Assembly: GCA_025964465.1 (NCBI GenBank)
Contig: JAOPYS010000201.1
Coordinates: 1 to 10,114 of the forward strand
Origin: Thermoleophilia bacterium
GTDB lineage: Bacteria; Actinomycetota; Thermoleophilia; Gaiellales; SKUG01
Direction of reading: 5' to 3'
Length of the DNA stretch: 10,114 nucleotides
Shown here: positions 1 through 6,532 of the stretch, piece after piece
How positions within the stretch are numbered: position 1 is the first letter of the stretch
Layout: the number at the start of each line of letters is the position of its first letter
Notes under the pieces: generated by a model
Seen by the model: only the letters and a program-made list of their open reading frames with translations
What the model was told of the DNA's origin: nothing
Databases searched by the model: none
Translations under genes and position numbers: made by a program

Positions 1-93
1 CACCATCGGCCGGATCTTCTGGCGCACGACGTAGTGGTCGGCGGTGAAGCGCGAATCGGTGGAGGCGACGTCGGTGCGGGCGGGCGTGGTCAT
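1..93 (-). CDS. 5' part of a probable LURP-one-related (tubby-like fold) protein
   Basis: Only the first 31 codons are in the window; the gene runs off the left edge. The ATG is at 93 and a GAGG ribosome-binding site lies at 103-100, six bases upstream. After a polar leader of about 18 residues comes HYVVRQKIRPMV. This resembles the opening strand of bacterial LURP-one-related proteins, which typically begin with a YVVRQK-like stretch; that assignment is from memory and rests on very few residues. Nothing can be said about function. It lies 41 bp downstream of the receiver gene on the same strand, so it could be the last gene of that operon or have its own promoter. No clear terminator is visible in the gap. 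Confidence 0.6.
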   Translation of the reverse strand, partial: MTTPARTDVASTDSRFTADHYVVRQKIRPMV

Positions 94-134
94 CTGGATC
101 CTCGATGGTCGGGCGGCGGGCGGAACGGCGCAGG

Positions 135-524
135 CTACAGCACGGACCGCCGAGCGACCGTCTCCTCGAGGACGGCGACGAGGTCGCGGACGGGCCGGCC
201 CTTCGTGAAGTAGGTGACGTCCAGCTCGTCGGTCTTGGCGAGCATCGTCTCCTGCTCGTACGCCGAGTGGATCACGATGCCCACCCGGGGGAACCGTCGG
301 CGGATGATGCGGGCCGCCGACAGGCCGTCGAGGCGTGGCATGCGCAGGTCCATCAGCACCACGTCGGGCGTGCGCTCGGCCACCGCCTGGATCGCCGCGT
401 GCCCGTCCTCGGCGAACGTCACTTCGCGGATGCTCGGGTGCGCGGCGAGCAGCGCGCCGACGGAGGTGCGGATGACCTCGACGTCGTCGACGACCAGCAC
501 GTGGATGCCGTCGGGCGATGTCAC
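135..524 (-). CDS. Receiver-only response regulator
   Basis: A 129-residue protein that is one CheY-like receiver domain with no output domain. Visible landmarks are the acidic pair D13-D14, the phospho-acceptor D59 in VVLMDLRMPRLDG, the switch Ser at 87 (VIHSAYE) and the conserved Lys at 108 (FTKG), so it should be phosphorylatable. The GTG start at 524 overlaps the stop of the upstream kinase in a GTGA, which implies translational coupling and that the kinase is its partner. Such single-domain regulators act by protein contact or as phosphate shuttles. Kinases of the HisKA_3 type usually pair with LuxR-tailed regulators, so the missing tail is notable. The start is set by the overlap; no strong ribosome-binding site is visible. 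Confidence 0.93.
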   Translation of the reverse strand: MTSPDGIHVLVVDDVEVIRTSVGALLAAHPSIREVTFAEDGHAAIQAVAERTPDVVLMDLRMPRLDGLSAARIIRRRFPRVGIVIHSAYEQETMLAKTDELDVTYFTKGRPVRDLVAVLEETVARRSVL

Positions 525-2200
525 GCCATGACCAGCGCCGACGCGGTGAAGGCACGGGTGGGTACGGTGAAGGAGATCCGTGTCCCGCGCGACGGCGACG
601 ATGCGACGCGGCAGGTGCCCCCGGCGGCCTCGATGCGCTCGCGCATGATGGCGAGGCCGAAGTGCCCGTCCTCCATGAAGGTCGCGCTGCGCGCGTGGTC
701 GAAGCCGCGCCCGTCGTCCTCGACGACGAGCAGCACCTGGCGGTCGTCGGAGCGCAGGGTGATGCTGATCGAGTCGGCGTCCGCGTGGCGGGCCGCGTTG
801 GCGAGCGCCTCCTGCACGACGCGGTACAGGGCGGTCTCGATCGCCGGGTCGAGGCGTTCGATCAGCGCGAGGTCGAGCGAGCACTGCCAGCCGAGCTGCT
901 CGCGCACGCGCTGGACGTGCAGCTCGATCGCCTCCTCGAGCCCGCGCTCGTTGAGGGCAGGGGGGCGAAGGTCCTGCATGATGTGGCGCAGGCCGTCGAT
1001 CTCGCGCGACAGCGTCTGCACGAGGTCCTCCACGAGCGCGGCGTGCTCCCCGAGCGTGTCGTCCTCCGGGGCCTGCTCGAGCTGCCCGACCAGGTAGCCG
1101 AGGGCGGCGAGCCGCTGGACGGGGCCGTCGTGCAGCTCCGCCGACACGCGTGTCTTCTCGCGCTCGGCGGTGCGCACCAGCTCGTGGAGGAGGCGACGTC
1201 GGTCCTCGAGGACCTCGCCCAGCTCGGCGTGCCGGCGTGCGAGGGCGTGCTCGGAGCGCACCAGCGACCGGTTCATGACGGTCATCCGCATGAACACGAG
1301 GGTGAGCATCAGCGAGGGTTCGATGACCAGCTCGCGGTACGAGATGTCGACGCCGAGCTTGCCCTCCACCAGGGCCAGGAGCGGCACGCAGAACGCCGCG
1401 ACCAGCAGCAGGGCCATGCGCAGGTGGTGGCGTTCCGGGGCGGGGCGTTGGACCTCGGGTGCGTGGCGCAGCCACGGATGCAGCAGCGCCGCTGCGACGA
1501 ACCCGTACACGGCCAGCCAGCCGGCGTCCATGGCGGTCCCGGGGACGAACGTGCCGTCGCCGCTGGCGAGTGCGTACGCAGTGTCGGAGGCGACCTCGCT
1601 GAGGATGCCGGCGGCGAGCAGCAGCAGGATGGTCCTGGAGGCGACGCGCGTCGCCAGCATGGAGGTCAGCACCGCGATGCACAGCAGGCCCAGGGCCGGG
1701 TAGGCGGCGCTCGTGAGCTTGCCCGCCCAGGGCACGGGGTCGGCGGAGATGTCGGCGTCCAGCAGCAGTTCCCAGGAAAGGATGCCGATCGCCGTCATGA
1801 CGATCATGGCATCCAGGAGCGCGCCCGCACGACGGTCGGACGCGAGCGGTGGTCGCAGGCGGACGAGCGCCACCGTGGTCAGGACGTACGCGGACAGGTA
1901 GAACCCATCGGCTGCCGACGGGAACGGTGCGCCTCCGTCGGGCCCGCCGAGGAGGGAGGTCCAGATGACGTCGCCGGTCGTGGCGAGCACCATTGCGGCC
2001 GCGAGCAGGTACCCGAACATGCGGTGGCACGGTGCCAGGCGGGGGAGGGCCGAGCCGATGGCCACGACGCACGCGATGCGAGCTGCGAGGGAGATCGCCT
2101 CGCGCCACCCGGGGCTCGGCGCAGCCACGAACCCGATGACCGCGAGTGCGGTCAACGCGACCGCCAGGATCCAGGGCTGGGGGCGGAGCCGGTGCTGCAT
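521..2200 (-). CDS. Multi-pass membrane sensor histidine kinase (HisKA_3/NarL type)
   Basis: 559 residues. Residues 1-310 hold about nine or ten hydrophobic segments and form a membrane sensor module. Residues 315-345 look like a short linking coiled coil. The HisKA_3 dimerisation region carries the phospho-acceptor H357 in AELHDGPVQ. The ATPase domain shows the N box with N468 (VQEALANAARHA), the G1 box DDGRGF at 495-500 and a G2-like FGLAIMRERI at 514-523. All catalytic motifs are intact. The membrane part seems to contain two related halves, each with a (G/S)D..(W/Y) turn, a P..A.D motif and a Y/W-L-x-x-Y motif; I recall similar modules in front of actinobacterial GGDEF proteins. The ligand is unknown. 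The ATG at 2200 has GAGGAG about 13 bp upstream, which is rather far. It shares an operon with the overlapping receiver gene. Confidence 0.95.
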   Translation of the reverse strand: MQHRLRPQPWILAVALTALAVIGFVAAPSPGWREAISLAARIACVVAIGSALPRLAPCHRMFGYLLAAAMVLATTGDVIWTSLLGGPDGGAPFPSAADGFYLSAYVLTTVALVRLRPPLASDRRAGALLDAMIVMTAIGILSWELLLDADISADPVPWAGKLTSAAYPALGLLCIAVLTSMLATRVASRTILLLLAAGILSEVASDTAYALASGDGTFVPGTAMDAGWLAVYGFVAAALLHPWLRHAPEVQRPAPERHHLRMALLLVAAFCVPLLALVEGKLGVDISYRELVIEPSLMLTLVFMRMTVMNRSLVRSEHALARRHAELGEVLEDRRRLLHELVRTAEREKTRVSAELHDGPVQRLAALGYLVGQLEQAPEDDTLGEHAALVEDLVQTLSREIDGLRHIMQDLRPPALNERGLEEAIELHVQRVREQLGWQCSLDLALIERLDPAIETALYRVVQEALANAARHADADSISITLRSDDRQVLLVVEDDGRGFDHARSATFMEDGHFGLAIMRERIEAAGGTCRVASSPSRGTRISFTVPTRAFTASALVMA

Positions 2201-2248
2201 GGTCTCGGGGCCACTCCTCGATGATCGGATGGTTGCTGTCTCGACCCA

Positions 2249-2291
2249 TCATCGGCGAGCGAAGGGGTCGGGGGACACCCCTATATGGGGG
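2249..2291 (-). promoter_or_regulatory. Candidate promoter/operator of the membrane kinase operon
   Basis: On the minus strand, the inverted repeat CCCCCATATAGGGG (2291-2278) is followed 21 bp later by GCCGATGA (2256-2249), close to the GCCGATAA -10 of FliA/SigD/WhiG-type sigma factors. The octamer ends 48 bp before the kinase ATG. The extended repeat CACCCC-N6-GGGGTG (2276-2293) also covers the TAG stop (2283-2281) of the upstream degenerate-receiver gene, so it could alternatively act as a weak terminator hairpin, though no T-tract follows. The main support is that the same two-part layout recurs at three other gene starts in the window. Confidence 0.45.
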
Positions 2292-2688
2292 TGGTGGATC
2301 CGGTCAGGTCGAGCCCGGTCAGCGACTCGATGTGCGACGACAGGTCGTCGCTGCGCCACGTGGTGACGACGCCGGAGACGTCCCACGGGGCGTACAGCTC
2401 GCGGCGTTCCGCACTGTGCTCCTCGTCCGAGAGCAGCACGACCGGGAGCCCCCGGCGACCGTCCCGTCCGCGCAGGTGGCGCAGCGCGGCGAGCGCCAGG
2501 GTGTCGCCCCGAGTCGCGTCGACGACCACGGCGTCCGGCGGGTCGAACCGGACCGCCTCGGCCACGGCGGTGCCGTTCGCCGCGAGCCGGGTCCGGCAGG
2601 CGCCGGTGCGGGCGAGCGAGGACGTGACCGCGGCCCGCAGGTCCGGGTCGTAGCCCGCGACGAGCAACGTCGGGGTGGCATCGGTCAT
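2281..2688 (-). CDS. Degenerate receiver-domain protein (pseudo-receiver)
   Basis: 135 residues. The spacing and hydrophobic pattern follow a CheY-like receiver: LLVAGYDPDLRAAV at 8-21, a DAVVVDATRG strand at 52-61 and VVLLSDEE at 83-90. The phospho-acceptor position D57 and the switch Ser S87 are kept. The acidic pair that binds magnesium is replaced by Gly-Tyr (12-13), and the conserved Lys is gone (VVTTWRSDDL near 107-116). Normal phosphorylation is therefore unlikely; it may be a constitutive or ligand-gated adaptor, or a receiver under decay. The ATG at 2688 is chosen over upstream in-frame starts because a strong GGAGG lies eight bases before it. It is separated from the downstream kinase by 80 bp and diverges from the glycosyltransferase gene. 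Confidence 0.85.
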   Translation of the reverse strand: MTDATPTLLVAGYDPDLRAAVTSSLARTGACRTRLAANGTAVAEAVRFDPPDAVVVDATRGDTLALAALRHLRGRDGRRGLPVVLLSDEEHSAERRELYAPWDVSGVVTTWRSDDLSSHIESLTGLDLTGSTTPI

Positions 2689-2696
2689 GGGTCGTA

Positions 2697-2701
2697 CCTC
2701 C
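2697..2701 (-). promoter_or_regulatory. Shine-Dalgarno site of the degenerate-receiver gene
   Basis: Minus-strand GGAGG, eight bases before the ATG at 2688. It decides this start over an in-frame ATG about 105 bases further upstream, which has no such site and would add 35 non-receiver residues. Confidence 0.8.
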
Positions 2702-2738
2702 GGGGCGTGGTGCGACCGCTCGATGGTCGCTGCAGCAC

Positions 2739-2780
2739 CTGTCGGCACGGTCGCCACGTCGCGCGACGCCCCCATACGGG
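2739..2780 (-). promoter_or_regulatory. Candidate promoter/operator of the degenerate-receiver gene
   Basis: The element reads CCCCCATACGGG on the plus strand (2769-2780). On the minus strand it is followed after 22 bp by GCCGACAG (2746-2739), a six-of-eight match to GCCGATAA. The octamer ends 50 bp before the ATG. The layout matches the elements at 2249-2291, 8719-8759 and 8796-8837, although here the CCCCCAT half points away from the gene. It is the weakest octamer of the four. Confidence 0.35.
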
Positions 2781-2791
2781 TCCCCCCGGGC

Positions 2792-2836
2792 ACCCGGATT
2801 CGGGGTGGTCGGGGCCCTCCGACGCGACGACGAACA
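2792..2836 (+). promoter_or_regulatory. Possible operator/promoter of the polysaccharide synthase operon
   Basis: An imperfect inverted repeat ACCC-N7-GGGT (2792-2806) lies about 24 bp from the element serving the divergent gene. A poor octamer, GACGAACA, sits at 2829-2836. If that were the -10, transcription would begin almost at the ATG at 2841, giving a nearly leaderless message. That would fit the lack of a ribosome-binding site there. This is speculative and rests on weak matches. Confidence 0.2.
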
Positions 2837-2840
2837 GCCC

Positions 2841-5573
2841 ATGCCCGCCGCCGCCCTCCGACCCGGTCCGCAGCCCGCCCTGCCCGCCGTGCTGCGGTTC
2901 CCGCTGGATGCGTTCGCCTTCACCAGCGCGCACGCGTGCCCGTCGGGGCCGGTCGATGCGTTCCGGGGCGTGCGGCTCGTGCCGCGCCCGACCCTGCGGC
3001 TCGTGCCGGACCCGACGCCGGCGGATGACGTGCAGCCCGTCCAGCCGGTCGCCGACCCGCCCGCCGACTTCACCGCGATCGTGCAGCGCGTCTCGGGGCA
3101 GGTCTGGGTCCCACCGACGATCGTGCGCGCGCCCACTCGGGCGACGCGTGCGTGGCGCGCGACGCGAGCCGTGCGTGAGTGGGTGTCACGCGCGATCGAC
3201 CTGACGTACCTCGTGCTCGTGATCGGGTTCGTGGCCACGATCGTGGCGGTGTTCCTCCCCTCGCTCCGCGACGCTCCGTTGCTGGGTGGCTACGGGGCGT
3301 GTGTCACGTCCTACCTGCTCTTCCGGTTCGTGCTGAGCCTGTGGTACCGACCCGTGCGGGAGGCGGTCGACCCGCCCACCGTCGCAGTCGTCATCCCGTG
3401 CATGAACGAGGCCGAGGGGATCGGCCGGACGATCGACTCGATCTTCGCCCTCGATTACCCGCGCGACCGGCTGTCGGTGGTGGTCGTCGACGACGGCTCG
3501 ACCGACGACACCTGGGAGCAGGTCCTCGAGGCGTCGCGACGGCACCCGAACGTGTGCGCCATGCAGTTCTCGCGCAACCGCGGCAAGCGCGCCGCGATGG
3601 CCGCGGGGATGCGGGCGTCGGAGTCCGAGATCATCTGCTTCGTCGACAGCGACTCGCGGCTGGACGCGGACGCGATGCTCGAGGTGGTCAAGCCCTTCGC
3701 CGACCCGCGCGTGGGCATCGTCACGGGCCACGCGGACGTCGCCAACCGCGACGCGGGGCTGCTCGCGCGGCTGCAGCAGGTGCGCTACTACGTCGCGTTC
3801 CGTGTGGTGAAGGGGGCCGAGTCGGTGTTCGGCGCCGTCACCTGCGCGTCGGGCTGCTTCTCCGCCTATCGCCGCGACCGCATCCTCGAGGTGCTGCCGC
3901 GCTGGGAGCGCCAGACCTTCCTCGGGCAGGAGGCGACCTTCGGGGACGACCGGGCGCTCACAAACATGGTGCTCGCGGGCGGGTACCGCACGGTGTACCA
4001 GTCGACGGCGCGCTGCGTGACGGTCGTGCCGGACCGGCTCCACGGGTTCCTCGTGCAGCAGACGCGGTGGAAGAAGAGCTGGGTCAGGGAGTCGCTGATC
4101 GCCCTGCGCTTCATCTGGCGCCGCAACCCGCTCGTGTCGCTGCCGGTCGTCTGCTCCGTGGTGTTCCCGCTGGTGGCGCCGCTGGTCGTGGCCCACACGC
4201 TCCTGGTGCGCAGCCACGGGGGCATCCCGCCGATCATGTGGCTCGTCGGCGTCTACGCGATGGCCCTGGTCTACGCGCTGTACTACAAGGTGCGCACGCG
4301 GTCGGCCGACTGGTGGACGGGCATCGGCTTCTCCGTGCTCTACGCCACAGTGCTGCTCTGGCAGACCTACTACGCCATCGTGACGCTGCGCCGCACGCTG
4401 TGGGGGACACGCTCCGCGGGCACGACCGACACGAGCGTGCCGTTCCACATCTGTGACTACGTCGCGGGGTCGGGCGAGCCCGACGACCCCGACGCGACCG
4501 TGCTGCGGGCGAGCGCGCCCGGCATCGTGCAGTCCGCGGACTCGTTGCGCATGCGCGTGACCAGCGCGCTCGCGCTCCCGCTCAGCCTCCTGCCGTTCCT
4601 CGCCTTCGGGCTGTACGACCCGACCGGCAGCATGCTGGCGCTGCGGGCGACTCGCGCCGTCGTCGCGCCGCCGGCCGCGGTGCTGACCCCGATCGAGCGG
4701 ACCCGCGCGAGCAGCGGGCTGCTGCACTACGACGACCGCGTCGTGGTGCTCGCCTACCCGAGGATCGGCGACGGGCACTTCACGACGCAGCCACGGATCT
4801 CCGTCCGCCAGTTCGCCAGCGAGGTGGAGGTGCTCCACGACGCGGGCGCGCACCCCGTCTCCCTCGAACAGCTCGTGGCGTGGCGGCTGCACGGTGCGAA
4901 GCTGCCGCGCAACGCGGTGCTGATCACGTTCGACGGCGCCAGCGAGGACCTCGCGCTCAACGCCGCCCCCGTGCTGCGGCGGCATGGCTACCCGGCCACC
5001 ATCTTCGTGCGCGGTGGCGCGTACCGGGAGTCGCCGGTGCAGAACATGTCGGACCGGCAGGTGCGCAGGCTCGTGCACGACGGGTGGAGCATCGGGGCCG
5101 CATCGTCGCGCCCTGACATGCGGATCCGCGCATCGGCATCCGAGTCGGACCCAGCCATGCCCTACCTGTCCGCGGTGCGCTGGAACGGATCGCGGTTCGA
5201 GGCACCGCGGTCGTACGCAGCGCGAGCGTCCCGCGAGTTCGCCGCGGCGCGCAGTGCGGCCGCGCGCCTCGCGGGCGGCCCGGTGTCGGCGTTCGCGTAC
5301 CCCTATGGTGCCTACGGCCAGCGCGGGTACAGCAACGACGCGAGCGTCCAGCGTGCAAACGAAGGGATCGTCACGTCCAGGTTCGAGGTCGCGTTCACGA
5401 TGACCACACCCGAGCGGTACCGCCCGCTCGGTGCGCGATCCGGGCTTGTGGAAGTGCCACGGATGGTGGTGCGACCGTGGTCGACCGAGGCGTTCATGAC
5501 CCACGTCGCCGATGCAGCTTCCCGATCACCCATTCCCCCGCCGGCGCGTTCCGGCCCCCAGAAGGAGCGCTGA
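2841..5573 (+). CDS. Membrane GT2 polysaccharide synthase (hyaluronan/chitin synthase-like) fused to a degenerate NodB-type domain
   Basis: About 910 residues from the ATG at 2841; a GTG at 2805 would add 12, and neither start has a clear ribosome-binding site. A proline-rich cytoplasmic leader (1-110) precedes two membrane segments (about 121-140, 145-166). The GT-A domain has VVVVDDGS (D217, D218), DSD at 269-271, GDDRALTN at 368-375 and QQTRW at 406-410, the set seen in HasA/NodC-type processive synthases. Three more membrane segments (431-455, 464-483, 494-515) and a WGTR motif at 521-524 follow. A last segment at 573-591 should place the C-terminal domain (about 633-888) outside the membrane. 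That domain looks like a NodB/PgaB deacetylase fold (FAYPYG at 818-823), but the usual TFDDG is TFDG, the SHTxxH metal motif is IGAASSRPDM, and the YH is YP. It is therefore probably catalytically dead. The sugar polymer cannot be predicted. First gene of a four-gene operon. Confidence 0.93.
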   Translation: MPAAALRPGPQPALPAVLRFPLDAFAFTSAHACPSGPVDAFRGVRLVPRPTLRLVPDPTPADDVQPVQPVADPPADFTAIVQRVSGQVWVPPTIVRAPTRATRAWRATRAVREWVSRAIDLTYLVLVIGFVATIVAVFLPSLRDAPLLGGYGACVTSYLLFRFVLSLWYRPVREAVDPPTVAVVIPCMNEAEGIGRTIDSIFALDYPRDRLSVVVVDDGSTDDTWEQVLEASRRHPNVCAMQFSRNRGKRAAMAAGMRASESEIICFVDSDSRLDADAMLEVVKPFADPRVGIVTGHADVANRDAGLLARLQQVRYYVAFRVVKGAESVFGAVTCASGCFSAYRRDRILEVLPRWERQTFLGQEATFGDDRALTNMVLAGGYRTVYQSTARCVTVVPDRLHGFLVQQTRWKKSWVRESLIALRFIWRRNPLVSLPVVCSVVFPLVAPLVVAHTLLVRSHGGIPPIMWLVGVYAMALVYALYYKVRTRSADWWTGIGFSVLYATVLLWQTYYAIVTLRRTLWGTRSAGTTDTSVPFHICDYVAGSGEPDDPDATVLRASAPGIVQSADSLRMRVTSALALPLSLLPFLAFGLYDPTGSMLALRATRAVVAPPAAVLTPIERTRASSGLLHYDDRVVVLAYPRIGDGHFTTQPRISVRQFASEVEVLHDAGAHPVSLEQLVAWRLHGAKLPRNAVLITFDGASEDLALNAAPVLRRHGYPATIFVRGGAYRESPVQNMSDRQVRRLVHDGWSIGAASSRPDMRIRASASESDPAMPYLSAVRWNGSRFEAPRSYAARASREFAAARSAAARLAGGPVSAFAYPYGAYGQRGYSNDASVQRANEGIVTSRFEVAFTMTTPERYRPLGARSGLVEVPRMVVRPWSTEAFMTHVADAASRSPIPPPARSGPQKER

Positions 5574-5576
5574 CAC

Positions 5577-6194
5577 ATGTCCTCCCACCCCGTGCGGTGC
5601 CTGATCGCGGACGACCACCCGATGATGGTCGAGATCGTGCGGATGCGCGTGGAGGCGGTCGGGTTCGAGATCGTGGCCGTCGCGCACGACGGCGCGATGG
5701 CCGTCGAGCTCGCGACGAAGCTGCGACCCGACGTCGCGGTGATCGACATCTCGATGCCGAGCCTCGACGGCATCGAGGTGCTCGAGCGCTTCGCCGCCGC
5801 CGGCCTGCAGACCCGATCGCTCGTCTTCACGGCGCGCGGCTCCGCGCTGACCCTGCGCCGCGCGATGTCAGCCGGGGCCTACGGGTTCATCGGCAAGAGC
5901 TCGACGCAGGAGGTCGTGTCCGAGGCACTGCGGGCGGTGGCTGCAGGGCGTCGCTACCTCGACCCGCTCATGACGGGGGCCGCCTTCGGGGCGCCGCCCG
6001 CGATGTTCTCTGCCCGGGAGCTGACCGTGCTCCGGGGCCTGGTCGCGGGTGCGTCGGACAAGCAGATCGCATCGGCGGAGGGCGTGCGGGCCCGGACGGT
6101 GCGCCAGCTCGTGGCCGACCTCCAGCTGAAGCTCGACGTCGACGGGCGGTCGGGCCTCGTCGCCGCGGCGATCCGCGAACAGCTGGTGGCGTGA
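5577..6194 (+). CDS. NarL/LuxR-family response regulator
   Basis: 205 residues. The receiver domain (1-125) has D12-D13, the phospho-acceptor D57 (VAVIDISMPSLDG), T85 and K107, all intact. The LuxR-type helix-turn-helix spans about 143-200 (FSARELTVLRGLVAG, then ARTVRQLVADLQLKL) at the usual spacing. It should be a phosphorylation-controlled DNA-binding transcription factor. The ATG follows the synthase stop by three bases, with GGAG at 5564-5567 nine bases upstream. No kinase is in its operon; the next gene encodes an Hpt-like protein instead, which suggests phosphate arrives through a relay. Its N-terminus resembles the truncated regulator at the right edge (IADDHP.M.EI.RMR), so the two look like paralogues. 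The target promoters are unknown; the C/G-tract repeats in this window are candidates. Confidence 0.95.
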   Translation: MSSHPVRCLIADDHPMMVEIVRMRVEAVGFEIVAVAHDGAMAVELATKLRPDVAVIDISMPSLDGIEVLERFAAAGLQTRSLVFTARGSALTLRRAMSAGAYGFIGKSSTQEVVSEALRAVAAGRRYLDPLMTGAAFGAPPAMFSARELTVLRGLVAGASDKQIASAEGVRARTVRQLVADLQLKLDVDGRSGLVAAAIREQLVA

Positions 6195-6532
6195 TGGATG
6201 CCACCCCCGGAACGGCTCCTGACGTGGACGCGATGCTCGAGGCGCTGTGGCTGGCACGGCGCGACCAGATCGTCGACGACGTGGGGGCGCTCGTCGCCCA
6301 GCTCCGCGAGATCGTCGCCGCCCCGGCTCTGCCCGACGACGTGCTCGAGGCAGCCGCCGGGCTGGCGCACGACCTCACCGGCATCTTCGGCGCGCTGCAG
6401 CGGCTCGGCCCGATGCGCGTCTTCCGAGCGGCGTGCGACGACCTGCGCGCAGCTCGCGCGCCAGGCTCGGACGTCGACCTCGACGCGACCCTCGCAGCAC
6501 TCACGCAGGCCTGGACGGAGCTGACGACATGA
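6194..6532 (+). CDS. Stand-alone Hpt-like histidine phosphotransfer protein
   Basis: 112 residues, mostly helical by composition. The central AHDLTGIFGALQRLG (58-72) fits the Hpt signature AHxLKGxxxxLG, with H59 as the candidate phospho-acceptor; the usual Lys after it is Thr. The following VFRAACDDLRAA (77-88) matches the final Hpt helix region. Hpt proteins carry phosphate between two receiver domains. The ATG shares a base with the upstream regulator stop (TGATG), and the gene's own stop overlaps the next start (ATGA), so the three products are probably made in step. Position next to a LuxR-type regulator and near two receiver-only proteins supports a split phosphorelay. The fold call rests on one motif plus context, so it is moderately certain; an unrelated helical protein cannot be excluded. 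Confidence 0.72.
   Translation: MDATPGTAPDVDAMLEALWLARRDQIVDDVGALVAQLREIVAAPALPDDVLEAAAGLAHDLTGIFGALQRLGPMRVFRAACDDLRAARAPGSDVDLDATLAALTQAWTELTT

Noticed and set aside
94..134. Terminator between the receiver gene and the left-edge gene
   Set aside because: The 41 bp gap has no convincing hairpin or T-tract.
518..2224. Long plus-strand open frame of 568 codons opposite the membrane kinase
   Set aside because: It is the antisense shadow of a gene with complete kinase motifs; its translation is Arg/Gly/His-rich with no recognisable domain.
3186..5504. Long minus-strand open frame of 772 codons opposite the glycosyltransferase
   Set aside because: The sense strand carries all GT2 motifs and membrane segments; the antisense frame is low-complexity and typical of high-GC DNA.
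5531..5540. CATTCCCCCG, a ten-base match to the element near 8792-8801, just before the regulator at 5577
   Set aside because: It lies inside the synthase coding sequence, has no G-tract partner and no octamer about 30 bp downstream, so chance is likely.
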